A DNA stretch of 64,000 bases from Paenirhizobium selenitireducens ATCC BAA-1503 (GCF_000518785.1 NZ_JAEG01000011.1:62001-126000), one strand, 5' to 3'; shown: positions 29,024 through 41,970, counted from the first letter of the stretch. The notes: a model not told the origin generated them from the sequence alone. Numbers and translations are program-made.

Positions 29024-29115
29024 GAATTCCTCCCGATGCGACGCGAGACTATTGACAGTTTTGTCGCAATACTAAGGACCGGGCGGGCATTAGGAAAGTG
29101 AGACGAAAGCGGTAT

Positions 29116-29134
29116 GCCCGCCGAGGTGGCGGGC
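29116..29134 (-). terminator. Hairpin after the YggS-type gene
   Basis: GCCCGCC (29116-29122) pairs with GGCGGGC (29128-29134), loop GAGGT, about 33 bases beyond the stop of the PLP-protein gene. There is no T-tract, so termination is uncertain. The rest of the 143-base gap up to prpE holds nothing else clear. Confidence 0.3.
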
Positions 29135-29166
29135 AGGGACAGCGCAAATCCTATGAACGCGTGCGA

Positions 29167-29826
29167 TCAGCGCGAACCGAAGATCGCCGAACCCACCCGG
29201 ACGCTGGTCGCGCCAAAGCCGATGGCCGTCTCGAAATCGCCGGACATGCCCATCGACAGCTTGTCCACGCCGTTCTCCGCCGCGAGCCTGGCCAGCAGCG
29301 CGAAATGCGGGCCGGGATTTTCGTCTGCCGGCGGGATGCACATCAGGCCTTCGACGGCCATGCCGATTTCGCCCCGGCACAGCGTGAGGAAGGCCGCGAC
29401 ATCGTCCGGTGCGATCCCCGCCTTCTGCGGTTCCAGCCCGGTATTGACCTGCACATAGAAGCGCGGCGTACGGCCCTGGCGCTTTGCCTCGTCCGAGAGG
29501 GTCCGGGCGATCTTTTCCCGATCGACCGTCTCGATGACATCGAACAGGGCCACAGCGTCGGCCGCCTTGTTGGATTGCAGCGGACCGATCAAATGCAGTT
29601 CGATACCGCCTGTCTCCTGCTTCAGTTCAGGCCATTTGCCCTGCGCCTCCTGTACACGGTTCTCGCCGAAGATCCGCTGTCCGGCGGCGATCACGGGACG
29701 GATATGCTCGGCGTCGAAGGTCTTGGAAACCGCGACCAGCTGGACGGAATCCGGCTCACGACCCGCCTCGGCCGCAGCCTTGTTCACCCGTGTGCGCACA
29801 TCGGCCAGTCTCTGTTCGATCGTCAT
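29167..29826 (-). CDS. YggS/PROSC-type PLP homeostasis protein
   Basis: 219 residues, one alanine-racemase-like barrel domain. LVAVSKTF holds the PLP-binding lysine near the N-terminus; FGENRVQEAQGKW, HLIGPLQSNKA and the C-terminal SMGMSGDFETAIGFGATSVRVGSAIFG (read in pieces) are the family signatures. The protein binds pyridoxal phosphate and helps keep its free level balanced; no catalytic activity is established for the family. ATG 29826 is chosen over ATG 29838 because GGAT lies at a suitable distance. It is divergent from leuS. Confidence 0.93.
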   Translation of the reverse strand: MTIEQRLADVRTRVNKAAAEAGREPDSVQLVAVSKTFDAEHIRPVIAAGQRIFGENRVQEAQGKWPELKQETGGIELHLIGPLQSNKAADAVALFDVIETVDREKIARTLSDEAKRQGRTPRFYVQVNTGLEPQKAGIAPDDVAAFLTLCRGEIGMAVEGLMCIPPADENPGPHFALLARLAAENGVDKLSMGMSGDFETAIGFGATSVRVGSAIFGSR

Positions 29827-30028
29827 GCCTGTATCCATCCATAGTCTGTCATCAGGAGCATCATCGCCCGGGCCTTCGCTGCAAGGCAAGCACGTCCGAA
29901 ACGATGATTACATCATGCCTTCTAACAGCGACTGGCAAATCGCCGCAATGGCCTCGAAAACTTGACGCTTGGCCGGTTTCGTGGTGAAGGTCGGCGCATC
30001 CTTCCTAGCTATTCCGGAAATGCGAAAT

Positions 30029-32645
<2,617 letters not shown>

Positions 32646-32656
<11 letters not shown>

Positions 32657-33167
32657 CCCCGTCCGCGTACCGGTTCGCCGGACCAGCCTGCTGCTTTGCC
32701 TCGGCCTGACGACGCTCCTGGCTTCATGCCAGGTGCGTCCGCTCTACGACGACACCGCAGCGACGCGCGAAAATCTCGGCGCGATCGCCTATTCGGATGC
32801 TGATGATCGCGTCGAACTGGAAGTGCGCAATCAGCTCGTCTTCATGACTGGCGGAGGGGCAGGGGAACCGGCAACGCCGCAGTACCGGGTCGATCTCAAG
32901 GTCGAATCCGACGTCACCGGCGTGCTGCTCGAGCAGTCTTCCGACACAGCCACGGCCGGCCGCATCACCGTTTCCGCGGATTATACGCTGGAGCGGGTGG
33001 CGGACGGCACAGTGCTCAAGGCAGGACATCGCCAGGCGGTATCCCTGGTCGATTTCCCGACGCAGCAGTTTGCCAAGCTCCGAGCCGTGCGCGACGCAGA
33101 GAACCGCGCTGCCCGCGAGCTTGCCGAACTGATCCGCGCCGATCTCGCCATGGTTCTCGGGCGCTGA
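32646..33167 (+). CDS. lptE: LPS-assembly lipoprotein LptE
   Basis: 173 residues. A TTG start at 32646 overlaps leuS by 11 bases and has GAGGATT about seven bases upstream. Signal peptide with lipobox LLASC, so C28 would be lipidated and the protein placed on the outer membrane. The rest is a small alpha/beta domain starting RPLY, typical of LptE/RlpB, the partner of the LptD beta barrel that delivers lipopolysaccharide to the cell surface. Context leuS-lptE-holA is the same as in E. coli and many proteobacteria and supports the call for this poorly conserved family. Confidence 0.88.
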
Positions 33168-33180
33168 GGGCGCCCGAGCG

Positions 33181-34227
33181 ATGACGGAAGTCAAATCCCA
33201 CGAATTCGAAGGCTTTCTGCAGAAGTCGGTGCGGTTCTACCGTATCTTCGTAATCTATGGCCCCGACCGCGGCCTCGTCGCCGAGCGGGCGTCGCAGATT
33301 GCCGGCACCACCGGCATCGATCTTTCCGACAGCTTTGCCCTGATCCGCCTCGATGTCGGCGATATCACCAGCGATCCGGGGCGGCTGATGGATGAGGTCA
33401 ACTCGTTTGGCCTGTTTGGCGGCGACAAGCTCGTGTGGATCCGCGGCGCGGCCAACGAGAAAGCATTGGTCGACGGCCTGCAGTTCATGGCTGAAAAGCC
33501 TCCGGAGAACTGCACGGTCATCATCGAGGCCGGCGACCTGAAGAAAGGCTCGGCGCTGCGCAAGGCGGCGGAACCGTCGCGCACCGTGGCGATCATTCCC
33601 TGTTACCAGGACGACGCCAAGGCGCTCAACGCGCTGATCGACACGGAACTATCGGCAGGCGGGCAACGCATTACCCCTGCTGCCCGCGAGTTGCTGGCGG
33701 AATCGCTCGGTGGCGACCGCATCGCCTCCCGCAACGAGATCCGCAAACTGCTGCTCTACTGCCTGCATGAACCGATGATCGATGAGCAGCATGTCACGGA
33801 CATCATCGGCGATGCGAGCGCAATTTCGACCGACGAGGTGGTTGACGCTGTGCTGAGCGGCGAGCCCGACGCCTTCCTCCACGCGATCCAGAAGATCGTC
33901 ACCTCGAAGACGCCGGTGTTTCTCGTCCTGCAGTCGTGCATGCGTCAGTTCCAGCAGCTCGAGCTGATGCGGATCGAGATGGAAGAGCGTCAGCAGCAGG
34001 CGGGCCAGGTGATGCAGACGCTGGGACGGGGCATTCATTTCCGCCGCAAGCCGATTATCGAACGGGCCCTGCGCAACTGGACGTCCAGGGACCTGGGCCG
34101 CGAGGCGAGCCGCATCCAGTCGACCATCCTGCAGACGCGTCAGAAGGCGGCTCTGGAGGATAATCTGGCCATGCAGACGCTGCTTTCGACCACACTGCAA
34201 TCGGCGCGACGCAACCGTCGCGCCTGA
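33181..34227 (+). CDS. holA: DNA polymerase III delta subunit
   Basis: Delta subunit of the clamp loader, which opens the beta clamp. 348 residues. A N-terminal AAA+-like domain without a functional P-loop (FVIYGPDRGLVAERASQIA in about 21-40; SFGLFGGDKLVWIRGA near 76-92), then a helical lid and C-terminal oligomerisation domain with a RRxxxL-like helical region. ATG 33181 starts 14 bases after lptE. It converges with parB, stops 6 bases apart. Confidence 0.93.
   Translation: MTEVKSHEFEGFLQKSVRFYRIFVIYGPDRGLVAERASQIAGTTGIDLSDSFALIRLDVGDITSDPGRLMDEVNSFGLFGGDKLVWIRGAANEKALVDGLQFMAEKPPENCTVIIEAGDLKKGSALRKAAEPSRTVAIIPCYQDDAKALNALIDTELSAGGQRITPAARELLAESLGGDRIASRNEIRKLLLYCLHEPMIDEQHVTDIIGDASAISTDEVVDAVLSGEPDAFLHAIQKIVTSKTPVFLVLQSCMRQFQQLELMRIEMEERQQQAGQVMQTLGRGIHFRRKPIIERALRNWTSRDLGREASRIQSTILQTRQKAALEDNLAMQTLLSTTLQSARRNRRA
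34203..34224. terminator. GC-rich hairpin at the holA/parB convergence
   Basis: GGCGCGAC (34203-34210) pairs with GTCGCGCC (34217-34224), loop GCAACC. It lies in the last codons of holA and just after the parB stop. No T-tract on either side; a transcription-stop role is only possible. Confidence 0.35.
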
Positions 34228-34233
34228 CGACCA

Positions 34234-35115
34234 TCAGCCACGGCCTTCGAGAAGGCGGCAGATCTCTTCCAGCTGCTCAAGGGTCTTGTAGGCGATCTTG
34301 ATCTGCCCGCCGCTGCCCTTGTGGTTGATCGCAACCGCCAGGCCCAGGCGATCCGCCAGGCTGCGCTCAAGAGCGACAGTATCGGAATCCTTGGCCTCGC
34401 GCGGTTCGGCCGGAGGCGCGTTCTGCGCCTTGATATGGGTCTGGGCGAGCTTTTCCGCATCGCGTACAGAAAGCCCCTTGGCGGCGATCGTCTTGGCGAG
34501 CGTGACGGGATCCGGCGTCGAGACCAGTGCCCGCGCATGGCCCGCCGACAGGCTTCCTTCAGCCAGCATGTCGCGCACCGGTTCCGGCAGCTTCAGCAGG
34601 CGAAGGCTGTTGGCGACGTGACTGCGGCTCTTGCCGATGATCTCGCCGAGATCGTTCTGCGTATAACCGTGTTCGGCGATCAGCTGCTCATAGCCGAGCG
34701 CTTCTTCCAGCGGATTAAGGTCGGCGCGCTGGACGTTCTCGACGATCGCCAGTTCGAGCGCGGTGCGGTCATCCACGTCGCGGACGATAACCGGGATTTC
34801 GACCAAACCCGCAAGCTGCGCCGCCCGCCAGCGTCGTTCGCCGGCTATGATCTCAAAGCGACCCTTCTCGCGCGTGCGCACGACCACCGGCTGGACGATG
34901 CCATGCTGACGGATCGAACCGGCCAGATCCTGAAGTTCCGCCTCATCGAAGTAGCGGCGGGGATTTTTCGGGTTGCGAGCGACGAACTCGATCGGCACGG
35001 TGCGGTCAGGATTGACGCTCGGCCGGCTCTCGCCGACCGGCAAGGGCTGGTCCATTTCACCGATCAGCGCAGCCAATCCCCGGCCAAGCCGCCGCTTGGA
35101 AAGATCGTCACTCAT
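34234..35115 (-). CDS. parB: Chromosome partitioning protein ParB (CTPase, parS-binding)
   Basis: Binds parS sites near the origin and spreads on DNA to form the segregation complex moved by ParA. 293 residues. N-terminal basic LGRGLAALIG motif (ParA interaction), CTP-binding motif GERRWRAAQ with GERR at 92-95, NVQRADLNPLEEA, a helix-turn-helix in TQNDLGEIIGKSRSHVANSL, and a C-terminal dimerisation helix. ATG 35115 has GGAG upstream. It follows parA by 33 bases. Matching parS sites are found at 36.5, 38.5, 44.9 and 53.6 kb. Confidence 0.97.
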   Translation of the reverse strand: MSDDLSKRRLGRGLAALIGEMDQPLPVGESRPSVNPDRTVPIEFVARNPKNPRRYFDEAELQDLAGSIRQHGIVQPVVVRTREKGRFEIIAGERRWRAAQLAGLVEIPVIVRDVDDRTALELAIVENVQRADLNPLEEALGYEQLIAEHGYTQNDLGEIIGKSRSHVANSLRLLKLPEPVRDMLAEGSLSAGHARALVSTPDPVTLAKTIAAKGLSVRDAEKLAQTHIKAQNAPPAEPREAKDSDTVALERSLADRLGLAVAINHKGSGGQIKIAYKTLEQLEEICRLLEGRG

Positions 35116-35148
35116 ACATTATACTCCATAACTTATTAACGCAGGCAA

Positions 35149-35943
35149 TCACGCTGCCTTGCGCTGTCTTTCCCGCTGGATGACCTCGGAAGCCAGTTGC
35201 AAATAGGCCTGGCTGCCGGCGCATTTCAGATCGTAGAGGATCGCCGGCTTGCCATAGGAGGGCGCTTCCGAAACCCGAACGTTTCGTGGAATGAGGGTCG
35301 CATAGACCTTCTCACCCAGATGCGTGCGCACATCATTGACAACCTGCTGCGCGAGATTGTTGCGCGCGTCGAACATGGTGAGCACGATGCCCTGAATATC
35401 GAGCGTCGGATTAACCGTCTGGCGAACCTGGCTAATGGTCTCCAACAACTGGCTGAGGCCCTCGAGCGCGAAGAATTCGCATTGCAGCGGCACCAGGACG
35501 GAATGGGCCGCGGCCATGGCATTCATGGTCAGCAGATTGAAGGATGGCGGGCAATCGACGAGAACGTAGCTAAAGCGGCGCGCCTCATCCGTATTGAGCG
35601 CCTTCCGCAGCCGGAAGACACGATCGGCCTGCTGGGAAATTTCCATCTCGAAACCAAGCAGATCGAGTGTCGACGGCACGATGGCAAGATTGGGCACCGC
35701 CGTTTCCAGCGCCGCCTCGGCCACCGAGTGAGTGCCGATCAGGACGTCATAGGAAGACAGCTTGCGGTCCCGGCGGTCGATCCCCAGGCCCGTGCTGGCA
35801 TTGCCCTGTGGGTCCAGATCGACGATCAGCACCCGCTCTCCAATCGCCGCAAGCGCTGTAGCCAGATTGATGGCGGTGGTCGTCTTGCCGACGCCACCCT
35901 TCTGGTTGGCAATGGTAATGATCCGGTTCTTCTCGACAGTCAT
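35149..35943 (-). CDS. parA: Chromosome partitioning ATPase ParA
   Basis: Walker-type ATPase that segregates origin regions with ParB. 264 residues. The deviant Walker A is KGGVGKTTT (15-23), with the signature lysine K15; [12 protein letters not shown] and [11 protein letters not shown] are the Walker A' and B regions. Its ATG overlaps the rsmG stop (ATGA), so it is translationally coupled in mnmG-rsmG-parA-parB. The gene is chromosomal, not repA of a repABC plasmid, judging by length and neighbours. Confidence 0.97.
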   Translation of the reverse strand: MTVEKNRIITIANQKGGVGKTTTAINLATALAAIGERVLIVDLDPQGNASTGLGIDRRDRKLSSYDVLIGTHSVAEAALETAVPNLAIVPSTLDLLGFEMEISQQADRVFRLRKALNTDEARRFSYVLVDCPPSFNLLTMNAMAAAHSVLVPLQCEFFALEGLSQLLETISQVRQTVNPTLDIQGIVLTMFDARNNLAQQVVNDVRTHLGEKVYATLIPRNVRVSEAPSYGKPAILYDLKCAGSQAYLQLASEVIQRERQRKAA

Positions 35944-36590
35944 TCCGCACCTTGCGCTGGTTGACTTCTGCGCCGCACATTCGCCAGCTCCAGTATCACG
36001 GAGTCGGTCTCGATGGCGCTTCTGTGTATTAACAGATCGAAGTCCCAGCCACCACGCGCTTTATCGATTTCCGTCTGGTAATCCCGACCTTTGTGGAAGA
36101 AACAGCGCAGGGACGGATTGCGTTGCGCCCATGGCTCGGAAAACGCCAGAAGCTGGTTCAGATCCGCGAGAGCGCGCGCTGAAATCGCGTCACAATCCAG
36201 CAATTTCGTTTGCGCTTCCTCGATGCGGACCGGGTGCACGGCGGCACGTGCGCCGGTTTCCGCAATCGCCATCCGTAGGAAACTCGCCTTCTTGTTGTTG
36301 CTTTCGACAAGATCGACCCAGCCTCGCCCGCTCTCCGTCAGGAGAATGGCAGTGATGATGCCGGGAAAGCCGCCACCGCTGCCAAGATCGACCCAATGTT
36401 TCGGGTCCGGAGCAATTTTGAAGATCTGGGCGCTGTCGGCGATATGGCGCTGCCAGAGATCGGCCTTGGTCGAGGGAGCCACCAGATTGATGGTCGCCGC
36501 CCATTTCTGGAAGAGACTCGCAAAACGTTCGAGTTTTTCGAGGGTTTCACGTGAAACGTTTATCCCGATGTCATGCGCCTTCATGCTCAT
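35940..36590 (-). CDS. rsmG: 16S rRNA (guanine527-N7)-methyltransferase
   Basis: Methylates G527 of 16S rRNA using SAM. 216 residues. The SAM motif [11 protein letters not shown] lies near residue 68; [12 protein letters not shown] follows. ATG 36590 overlaps the mnmG stop (ATGA); a second ATG two codons later is possible. It contains a parS site within its first codons, encoding NVSRET. It overlaps parA at its end by four bases. Confidence 0.95.
   Translation of the reverse strand: MSMKAHDIGINVSRETLEKLERFASLFQKWAATINLVAPSTKADLWQRHIADSAQIFKIAPDPKHWVDLGSGGGFPGIITAILLTESGRGWVDLVESNNKKASFLRMAIAETGARAAVHPVRIEEAQTKLLDCDAISARALADLNQLLAFSEPWAQRNPSLRCFFHKGRDYQTEIDKARGGWDFDLLIHRSAIETDSVILELANVRRRSQPAQGAE
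36543..36558. other. parS site (inside rsmG)
   Basis: GGTTTCACGTGAAACG: the inner 14 bases are the perfect palindrome GTTTCACGTGAAAC of the ParB-binding consensus TGTTTCACGTGAAACA; only the two end bases differ. It lies in the coding region of rsmG, about 6.7 kb left of the origin candidate. Confidence 0.93.
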
Positions 36591-38461
36591 CCTGTCTTGC
36601 GAAATGGTTCGTTCTTGCGCAGATGAGCAATCAGCAGGGAGATTGCCGCAGGGGTCATCCCATTGATCTTCTTGGCCTGAGCCACGGACCACGGCTTCGC
36701 CGCGCCGAGTTTCTGCTTCAACTCGTTGGAAAGACCGGGAAGTGCGCCGTAATCGAAATCCAGCGGGATTCGCCGGTCCTCCTCCCGCTGGACATCAACA
36801 ATGTCCGAAGTTTGCCGTTCAATGTAGCCGGCATAAAGCGCATCGATAGAAACGCCCGCGGCAACGCGTTCCGGCACGTCACCCAACTCCGGCCACAAAC
36901 GGCAGAGCCGATCCCAGTCGACGTCAGGATAGGACAGCAGCTCCCGTGCCGAGCGGCGCTTTCCATCCTGATTGACGGCAATCCCAGCGCCCGCGGCCTC
37001 GTTCGGGGTTACGGTGACGGATTCCAGCCGTTCGTAGACCGAAAGCCGCTGCGCCTGGTAGACGGAGAAACGCTCGGCCCGAGCGCTGCCAACGCAGCCG
37101 ATTTCCATCCCCAAAGGGGTCAACCGCATGTCCGCATTGTCGGCACGCAACGTAAGCCTGTATTCCGCTCTCGAGGTAAACATCCGATAGGGCTCTGTCA
37201 CCCCGGAGCTTGTCAGATCGTCGATCATCACGCCGATATAGGACTGCGTACGGCTGAACACCACGCCTTCACCGCCACCGGCCAGGCGGGCCGCGTTGAT
37301 CCCCGCTACAAGCCCCTGCGCGGCCGCCTCTTCATACCCCGTGGTTCCATTGATCTGTCCCGCCAGGAACAGACCGGGCAACTTCGTCACCTCCAGAGTC
37401 GGTCGCAGCTCGCGCGGATCAACGTAATCATACTCGATGGCATAGCCGCACTGCAAAATGCGCACTTTTTCCAGACCGGGTATGGTGCGGATATAGGCAT
37501 CCTGCACCTCTTCCGGAAGCGATGTAGAAATTCCGTTGGGATAGACAGTATCGTCGTCCAGCCCTTCAGGTTCCAGGAAGATCTGATGACCGTCCCGGTC
37601 GCCAAAACGCATGATCTTGTCTTCGATCGACGGACAATATCGAGGGCCGACGCCTTCAATTTGTCCAGAATACATGGCCGACCGATGAATATTGTCGCGA
37701 ATGACCTTATGGGTCGCATCCGTCGTGCGCGTAATACCGCAACTGATCTGCGGTGTCTCGATGCGATCCGTCATAAAGGAAAATGGTATCGGATCCGAAT
37801 CGGCTTCCTGCTTGTCAAGCGAGGACCAGTCGATGGTCTTTCCGTCGAGCCTTGCGGGCGTGCCGGTCTTCAACCGCCCCATGGAAAGCTCGGCCGCGCG
37901 GAGCACCGCACTTAACCCAAGGGAAGGGGGCTCGCCAACGCGTCCCGCCGGAATCTTGCGGTCCCCGATGTGGATCAAACCCCGAAGGAATGTACCGCTG
38001 GTCAGAACCACCGCCCTACATGGGATTTCCCGGCCATCGCCCAAGCCTACGGAGCTTAACGCTCCAGCGGCGTCGCGGCCGAACGAAACAGCGTCACCCT
38101 CGATGACAGAGATCCCGGGCTGTTCAGCGAGCACGGCCTGGACTGCGTTGCGATAGAGCTTGCGGTCCGCCTGGGTCCGGGGGCCCCAGACCGCAGGGCC
38201 CTTGCGCCGATTGAGCATGCGGAACTGTATGCCGCCAAGATCGGCGGCGCGGCCCATGATCCCGTCCAGCGCATCAATTTCGCGCACGAGGTGGCCCTTG
38301 CCAAGGCCGCCGACCGCCGGATTGCAGGACATGACGCCGATGGTGTCGGCACGGTGTGTGATCAGCGCGACGTGCGCGCCCATGCGCGCTGCCGCGCTTG
38401 CGGCTTCGGAGCCGGCATGACCACCGCCGATGATGACGACGTCAAAGGATTCGCCTGTCAT
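36587..38461 (-). CDS. mnmG: tRNA uridine-5-carboxymethylaminomethyl modification enzyme MnmG (GidA)
   Basis: With MnmE installs the cmnm5 group on U34 of several tRNAs; FAD-dependent. 624 residues from ATG 38461. FAD-binding [10 protein letters not shown] near the N-terminus, [36 protein letters not shown] and the C-terminal MnmE-binding helices are present. Three in-frame starts lie close together (38476 GTG, 38467, 38461); GGAGG is best spaced for 38461. It is separated from mnmE by a short gap containing a parS site and overlaps rsmG by four bases. Confidence 0.96.
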   Translation of the reverse strand: MTGESFDVVIIGGGHAGSEAASAAARMGAHVALITHRADTIGVMSCNPAVGGLGKGHLVREIDALDGIMGRAADLGGIQFRMLNRRKGPAVWGPRTQADRKLYRNAVQAVLAEQPGISVIEGDAVSFGRDAAGALSSVGLGDGREIPCRAVVLTSGTFLRGLIHIGDRKIPAGRVGEPPSLGLSAVLRAAELSMGRLKTGTPARLDGKTIDWSSLDKQEADSDPIPFSFMTDRIETPQISCGITRTTDATHKVIRDNIHRSAMYSGQIEGVGPRYCPSIEDKIMRFGDRDGHQIFLEPEGLDDDTVYPNGISTSLPEEVQDAYIRTIPGLEKVRILQCGYAIEYDYVDPRELRPTLEVTKLPGLFLAGQINGTTGYEEAAAQGLVAGINAARLAGGGEGVVFSRTQSYIGVMIDDLTSSGVTEPYRMFTSRAEYRLTLRADNADMRLTPLGMEIGCVGSARAERFSVYQAQRLSVYERLESVTVTPNEAAGAGIAVNQDGKRRSARELLSYPDVDWDRLCRLWPELGDVPERVAAGVSIDALYAGYIERQTSDIVDVQREEDRRIPLDFDYGALPGLSNELKQKLGAAKPWSVAQAKKINGMTPAAISLLIAHLRKNEPFRKTG

Positions 38462-38516
38462 TTTCATTTCCTCCACCGTTCAGGAACGACGCAGGCGTCG
38501 TCCGTTTCGGCAGCGT

Positions 38517-38532
38517 TGTTTCACGTGAATCA
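38517..38532. other. parS site (mnmE stop / mnmG upstream)
   Basis: On the minus strand TGATTCACGTGAAACA, one mismatch from TGTTTCACGTGAAACA. Its first three bases are the TGA stop codon of mnmE. It is the same 16-mer as the sites at 44871 and 53642. Confidence 0.92.
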
Positions 38533-39858
38533 CTTGCCGACGCAGAATTCCGAGAAGATCTTCCCGAGCAGCATCTCTACATCGATCCGCCCGGTGATCC
38601 GCCCGAGGTCGTCCGACGCGCGGCGTAGATGCTCCGCGCGGATCTCCAGGCCAAGGTCATTTCGCTCAATTGCCTGTCGGACTTCCTCGATTGCGTCGCG
38701 AAGTTGCTGTCCATGCCTCAGACGGCTCGGAATCGCAAGGGAAAACGTTCCGACCTTGTCTTCCACGCGAGAAAGCACGCGAGCCTTGAGATCGGCAATC
38801 CCATAACCCGTCGCACTGGAGATCAGCGTATCCGTTTTCGGTTTCGTATCCGAATCGGTCAGCAGGTCTGCCTTGGTGGAGACCTGAATGACGTCCATAC
38901 CCTCCGGCACATCGACAAAATCATCCGGCGACGTCGATTCGGCAAGCGACAGAACAAGGTCCGCCTCTTCCATCTTGCCAAGCGCGCGCCGAATCCCCTC
39001 CCGCTCGATGGGCTCGCTGGTCTCACGGATGCCGGCCGTGTCATAGAAGTGAACCGCATAACCTCCGATATCGAGCTCGCAATGCAGGATATCGCGTGTG
39101 GTACCTTCGTATTCGGTCACGATGGCGACATCTCTTCCTGCCAAAGTATTGAGAAGACTGGATTTTCCGGAATTCGGACGGCCGGCGATGACGACCTTGA
39201 AGCCATCGCGGATGATCTCGCCGGTCTTCAGGTCCTCCAGGGCCTTCTCCAGCTCCGCAAGAAAGGCCCGCATATCGCCCCAGATACGGTCGGATACGGC
39301 ACCGGGGATGTCCCCTTCATCGGAAAAGTCGAGTTCAGCCTCGATCAGTGCCCGGGCGTCGATCAGCTTGCCGCGCCAGGCCTCATAGATGGCCGACAGG
39401 TGGCCCGAACTCTGTTCGACGGCCAGACGGCGCTGCATCTCCGTATCCGCCACCAGCAGGTCGGAGAGACCCTCTATCTCGACCAGATCGAGCTTACCGT
39501 GCTCGAAGGCGCGCCTGGAAAACTCGCCAGCTTCGGCCATGCGGCAATTGTCAAAGGAACCCAGTTCCTCAAGCACTGCGCGGACGAGCGCCCGACCGCC
39601 GTGAAGCTGCAGCTCGAGGCAATCCTCGCCGGTGAACGAGTGGGGTGCTGGAAACCACAGCACCAGAGCCTGGTCCAGCATCAGACCGTTGCGGGAGCGA
39701 ATCGAACACAAGGCTGCACGGCGAGGCGCAGGCAGATCTCCCGCCAACTCCCGGCAGATGGCGCCCGCCGACGCACCGCTGACGCGCACAATGGCGACCC
39801 CTGAGGGCAGGGCACCGGACGACAGGGCAAAGATCGTTTCCCGGACGGGCAAGCGCAT
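38530..39858 (-). CDS. mnmE: tRNA modification GTPase MnmE
   Basis: GTPase partner of MnmG. 442 residues. N-terminal tetrahydrofolate-binding domain beginning ETIFALSSGALPSGVAIVR, helical domain, inserted G domain with GRPNSGKSSLLN (P-loop), EYEGTTRD and DTAGIRET, and the C-terminal FCVGK whose cysteine is conserved. ATG 39858 has TGAGG nine bases before it; ATG 39873 is an alternative. The stop codon lies in a parS site. Confidence 0.96.
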   Translation of the reverse strand: MRLPVRETIFALSSGALPSGVAIVRVSGASAGAICRELAGDLPAPRRAALCSIRSRNGLMLDQALVLWFPAPHSFTGEDCLELQLHGGRALVRAVLEELGSFDNCRMAEAGEFSRRAFEHGKLDLVEIEGLSDLLVADTEMQRRLAVEQSSGHLSAIYEAWRGKLIDARALIEAELDFSDEGDIPGAVSDRIWGDMRAFLAELEKALEDLKTGEIIRDGFKVVIAGRPNSGKSSLLNTLAGRDVAIVTEYEGTTRDILHCELDIGGYAVHFYDTAGIRETSEPIEREGIRRALGKMEEADLVLSLAESTSPDDFVDVPEGMDVIQVSTKADLLTDSDTKPKTDTLISSATGYGIADLKARVLSRVEDKVGTFSLAIPSRLRHGQQLRDAIEEVRQAIERNDLGLEIRAEHLRRASDDLGRITGRIDVEMLLGKIFSEFCVGK

Positions 39859-39904
39859 GGCTATCGACCTCATATCCGATTGCGGAGTTCGATACGGAAG
39901 CGAA

Positions 39905-39932
39905 TCGAGCGGCGGTGTGAACCGCCGCTCGA
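39905..39932 (-). terminator. Strong hairpin between rho and mnmE
   Basis: A perfect 12-bp stem TCGAGCGGCGGT (39905-39916) / ACCGCCGCTCGA (39921-39932), loop GTGA, 33-60 bases after the rho stop and about 47 bases before mnmE. On the minus strand only a modest T-run follows. Either the rho terminator or a hairpin in the mnmE leader. Confidence 0.6.
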
Positions 39933-39964
39933 TCAAAATTCATAGACAGCCGGCAAGTCGCAGC

Positions 39965-41230
39965 TCAGGTGTTCATCGAATCGAAGAAGTCACCGTTGTT
40001 CTTGGTCTGCTTGAGCTTGTCGATGAGGAACTCAATCGCATCGGTGGTGCCCATCGGCGCGAGGATGCGCCGCAGCACGAAGATCTTCTGCAGATCCTGG
40101 CGCGGAACAAGCAGGTCTTCCTTGCGGGTACCCGACTTGAGGATATCCATCGCCGGGAAGATACGCTTGTCGGCGACCTTGCGGTCCAGCACGATTTCCG
40201 AGTTGCCGGTACCCTTGAATTCTTCGAAGATGACTTCGTCCATGCGGCTGCCGGTGTCGATCAGCGCCGTCGCAATGATCGTCAGCGAGCCGCCTTCCTC
40301 GATGTTACGCGCGGCGCCGAAGAAGCGCTTGGGGCGCTGCAGCGCGTTGGCGTCGACACCGCCGGTCAGGACCTTACCGGACGACGGCACAACCGTGTTG
40401 TAAGCGCGACCGAGGCGGGTGATCGAATCGAGCAGGATGACCACGTCGCGGCCGTGTTCGACGAGGCGCTTGGCCTTTTCGATTACCATTTCGGCGACCT
40501 GAACGTGGCGCACGGCCGGCTCGTCGAAGGTCGAGGAAACGACTTCGCCGCGCACGGAGCGCTGCATGTCAGTCACTTCTTCCGGACGTTCGTCGATCAG
40601 CAGGACAATGAGATAACATTCCGGATGGTTCGCCGTGATCGAATGGGCGATATTCTGCAGCAGAACGGTCTTACCGGTGCGTGGCGGCGCGACGATCAGG
40701 CCACGCTGACCCTTGCCGAGCGGCGCGACCAGGTCGATGACGCGAGCGGACAGATCCTTCGACGTCGGAACGTCGAGTTCCATCTTGAAGCGCTCGTTCG
40801 GATAGAGCGGCGTCAGGTTGTCGAAATGCACCTTGTGACGGATCTTTTCCGGATCCTCGAAATTGATCGTGTTGACCTTGAGCAGGGCGAAGTAGCGTTC
40901 GCCTTCCTTCGGCCCACGGATCGGACCTTCGACCGTATCGCCGGTCTTCAGCGAGAAGCGACGCAGCTGCGAGGGCGAGATGTAGATATCGTCCGGACCC
41001 GGAAGATAGTTCGCATTGGCCGAGCGCAAGAAACCGAAGCCGTCCTGCAGAACTTCGACCACGCCTTCGCCGATGATTTCGACATCCTGGCTGGCGAGCA
41101 TCTTGAGGATCGCGAACATCAGCTCCTGCTTGCGCATCGTGCTGGCGTTTTCGACTTCCAGGGATTCGGCAAATGTCAGGAGATCGGTCGGCGATTTGCT
41201 TTTGAGTTCTTGTAGCTTCATTTCAGCCAT
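39965..41230 (-). CDS. rho: Transcription termination factor Rho
   Basis: Hexameric RNA-dependent helicase that ends transcription. 421 residues. N-terminal SAP-like and cold-shock RNA-binding domain (GFGFLRS, then [17 protein letters not shown]), P-loop APPRTGKT (181-188), [13 protein letters not shown], and the Q/R-loop part [11 protein letters not shown], then [23 protein letters not shown] 41230 gives [13 protein letters not shown] 41221 is possible and neither has a strong ribosome site, as is common for rho genes under autoregulation. A 199-base leader region separates it from hemJ. Confidence 0.97.
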   Translation of the reverse strand: MAEMKLQELKSKSPTDLLTFAESLEVENASTMRKQELMFAILKMLASQDVEIIGEGVVEVLQDGFGFLRSANANYLPGPDDIYISPSQLRRFSLKTGDTVEGPIRGPKEGERYFALLKVNTINFEDPEKIRHKVHFDNLTPLYPNERFKMELDVPTSKDLSARVIDLVAPLGKGQRGLIVAPPRTGKTVLLQNIAHSITANHPECYLIVLLIDERPEEVTDMQRSVRGEVVSSTFDEPAVRHVQVAEMVIEKAKRLVEHGRDVVILLDSITRLGRAYNTVVPSSGKVLTGGVDANALQRPKRFFGAARNIEEGGSLTIIATALIDTGSRMDEVIFEEFKGTGNSEIVLDRKVADKRIFPAMDILKSGTRKEDLLVPRQDLQKIFVLRRILAPMGTTDAIEFLIDKLKQTKNNGDFFDSMNT

Positions 41231-41387
41231 GAAGAAGGACCACGTTCTTTATTTTTTTGGGGGAGGCGTGCTGGTTGAATTCAGTACGATCGCGAATGTC
41301 GCAAATGACGGAATGTTACGCACGCCGAGAAGATGAGATGCCGCGAAAATAGCGATTCAGCCTTTCGACCGCAAGGGAAAAGCAGAA

Positions 41388-41408
41388 TCCGGCAAAAATA
41401 ATGCCGGA
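41388..41408 (-). terminator. Hairpin after hemJ
   Basis: TCCGGC (41388-41393) and GCCGGA (41403-41408) pair around a nine-base A/T loop. On the minus strand the sequence after it is TTCTGCTTTTCCC, moderately T-rich. It is 22 bases beyond the hemJ stop. Confidence 0.5.
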
Positions 41409-41429
41409 GCGCCTGCCGTCCGGGAGTTT

Positions 41430-41966
41430 TCAGAACGGCTTGACGATCACCAGGATGACGATGACGATCATCAGAAGCGTCGGGACCTCGTTCATCAGTC
41501 GCCAGAAGCGCGCATCGCGGACATAGTCACCCCGCCCGAAGGACCGCACCGATTTGGCAAAGAAACCGTGCACCCCGGAAAGAGCGAGCACGGCCGCCAG
41601 CTTCGCATGCAGCCAGCCGCCCTGGAATCCGAACACCGTCCAGGCGATGTAGAGACCGAGCAGCCACGAAACCACCATGGCCGGGCCCATGATCACCTTG
41701 AGCAGACGTTCTTCCATCACACTGAAGGTGCGGGCCTGATCCGAATCGGGTTCACAATCCCCGTGGTAGATGAACAGCCGCGGCATGTAGAGCATACCCG
41801 CCATCCACGAGATGACCGCGATGACATGCAGCGCCTTGATCCAGGGATAGGCAGCATCGGCACCGAAAACGGCGATGGCCAGCGCAAGCGCGCCGAAGAA
41901 CAGGACCGCCATTCCCGCCTTGACCGCCGCCTTGCGGCCGGCCGCAGCGCTTGTCTGCCGCTCCAT
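41430..41966 (-). CDS. hemJ: Protoporphyrinogen oxidase HemJ
   Basis: Oxidises protoporphyrinogen IX to protoporphyrin IX, the penultimate heme step; integral inner-membrane protein. 178 residues with four to five membrane segments. The conserved histidine/lysine region ALHVIAVISWMAGMLYMPRLFIYH (in pieces) and WLHAKLAAVLAL match HemJ. ATG 41966 has GGGAG eight bases upstream; a GTG one codon earlier is possible. It follows hemE by four bases. Confidence 0.95.
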   Translation of the reverse strand: MERQTSAAAGRKAAVKAGMAVLFFGALALAIAVFGADAAYPWIKALHVIAVISWMAGMLYMPRLFIYHGDCEPDSDQARTFSVMEERLLKVIMGPAMVVSWLLGLYIAWTVFGFQGGWLHAKLAAVLALSGVHGFFAKSVRSFGRGDYVRDARFWRLMNEVPTLLMIVIVILVIVKPF

Positions 41967-41970
41967 CACC

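Noticed and set aside
35149..35943. Plasmid-type repABC origin
   Set aside because: parA-parB lies in the conserved mnmG-rsmG-parA-parB chromosomal order, with no repC.
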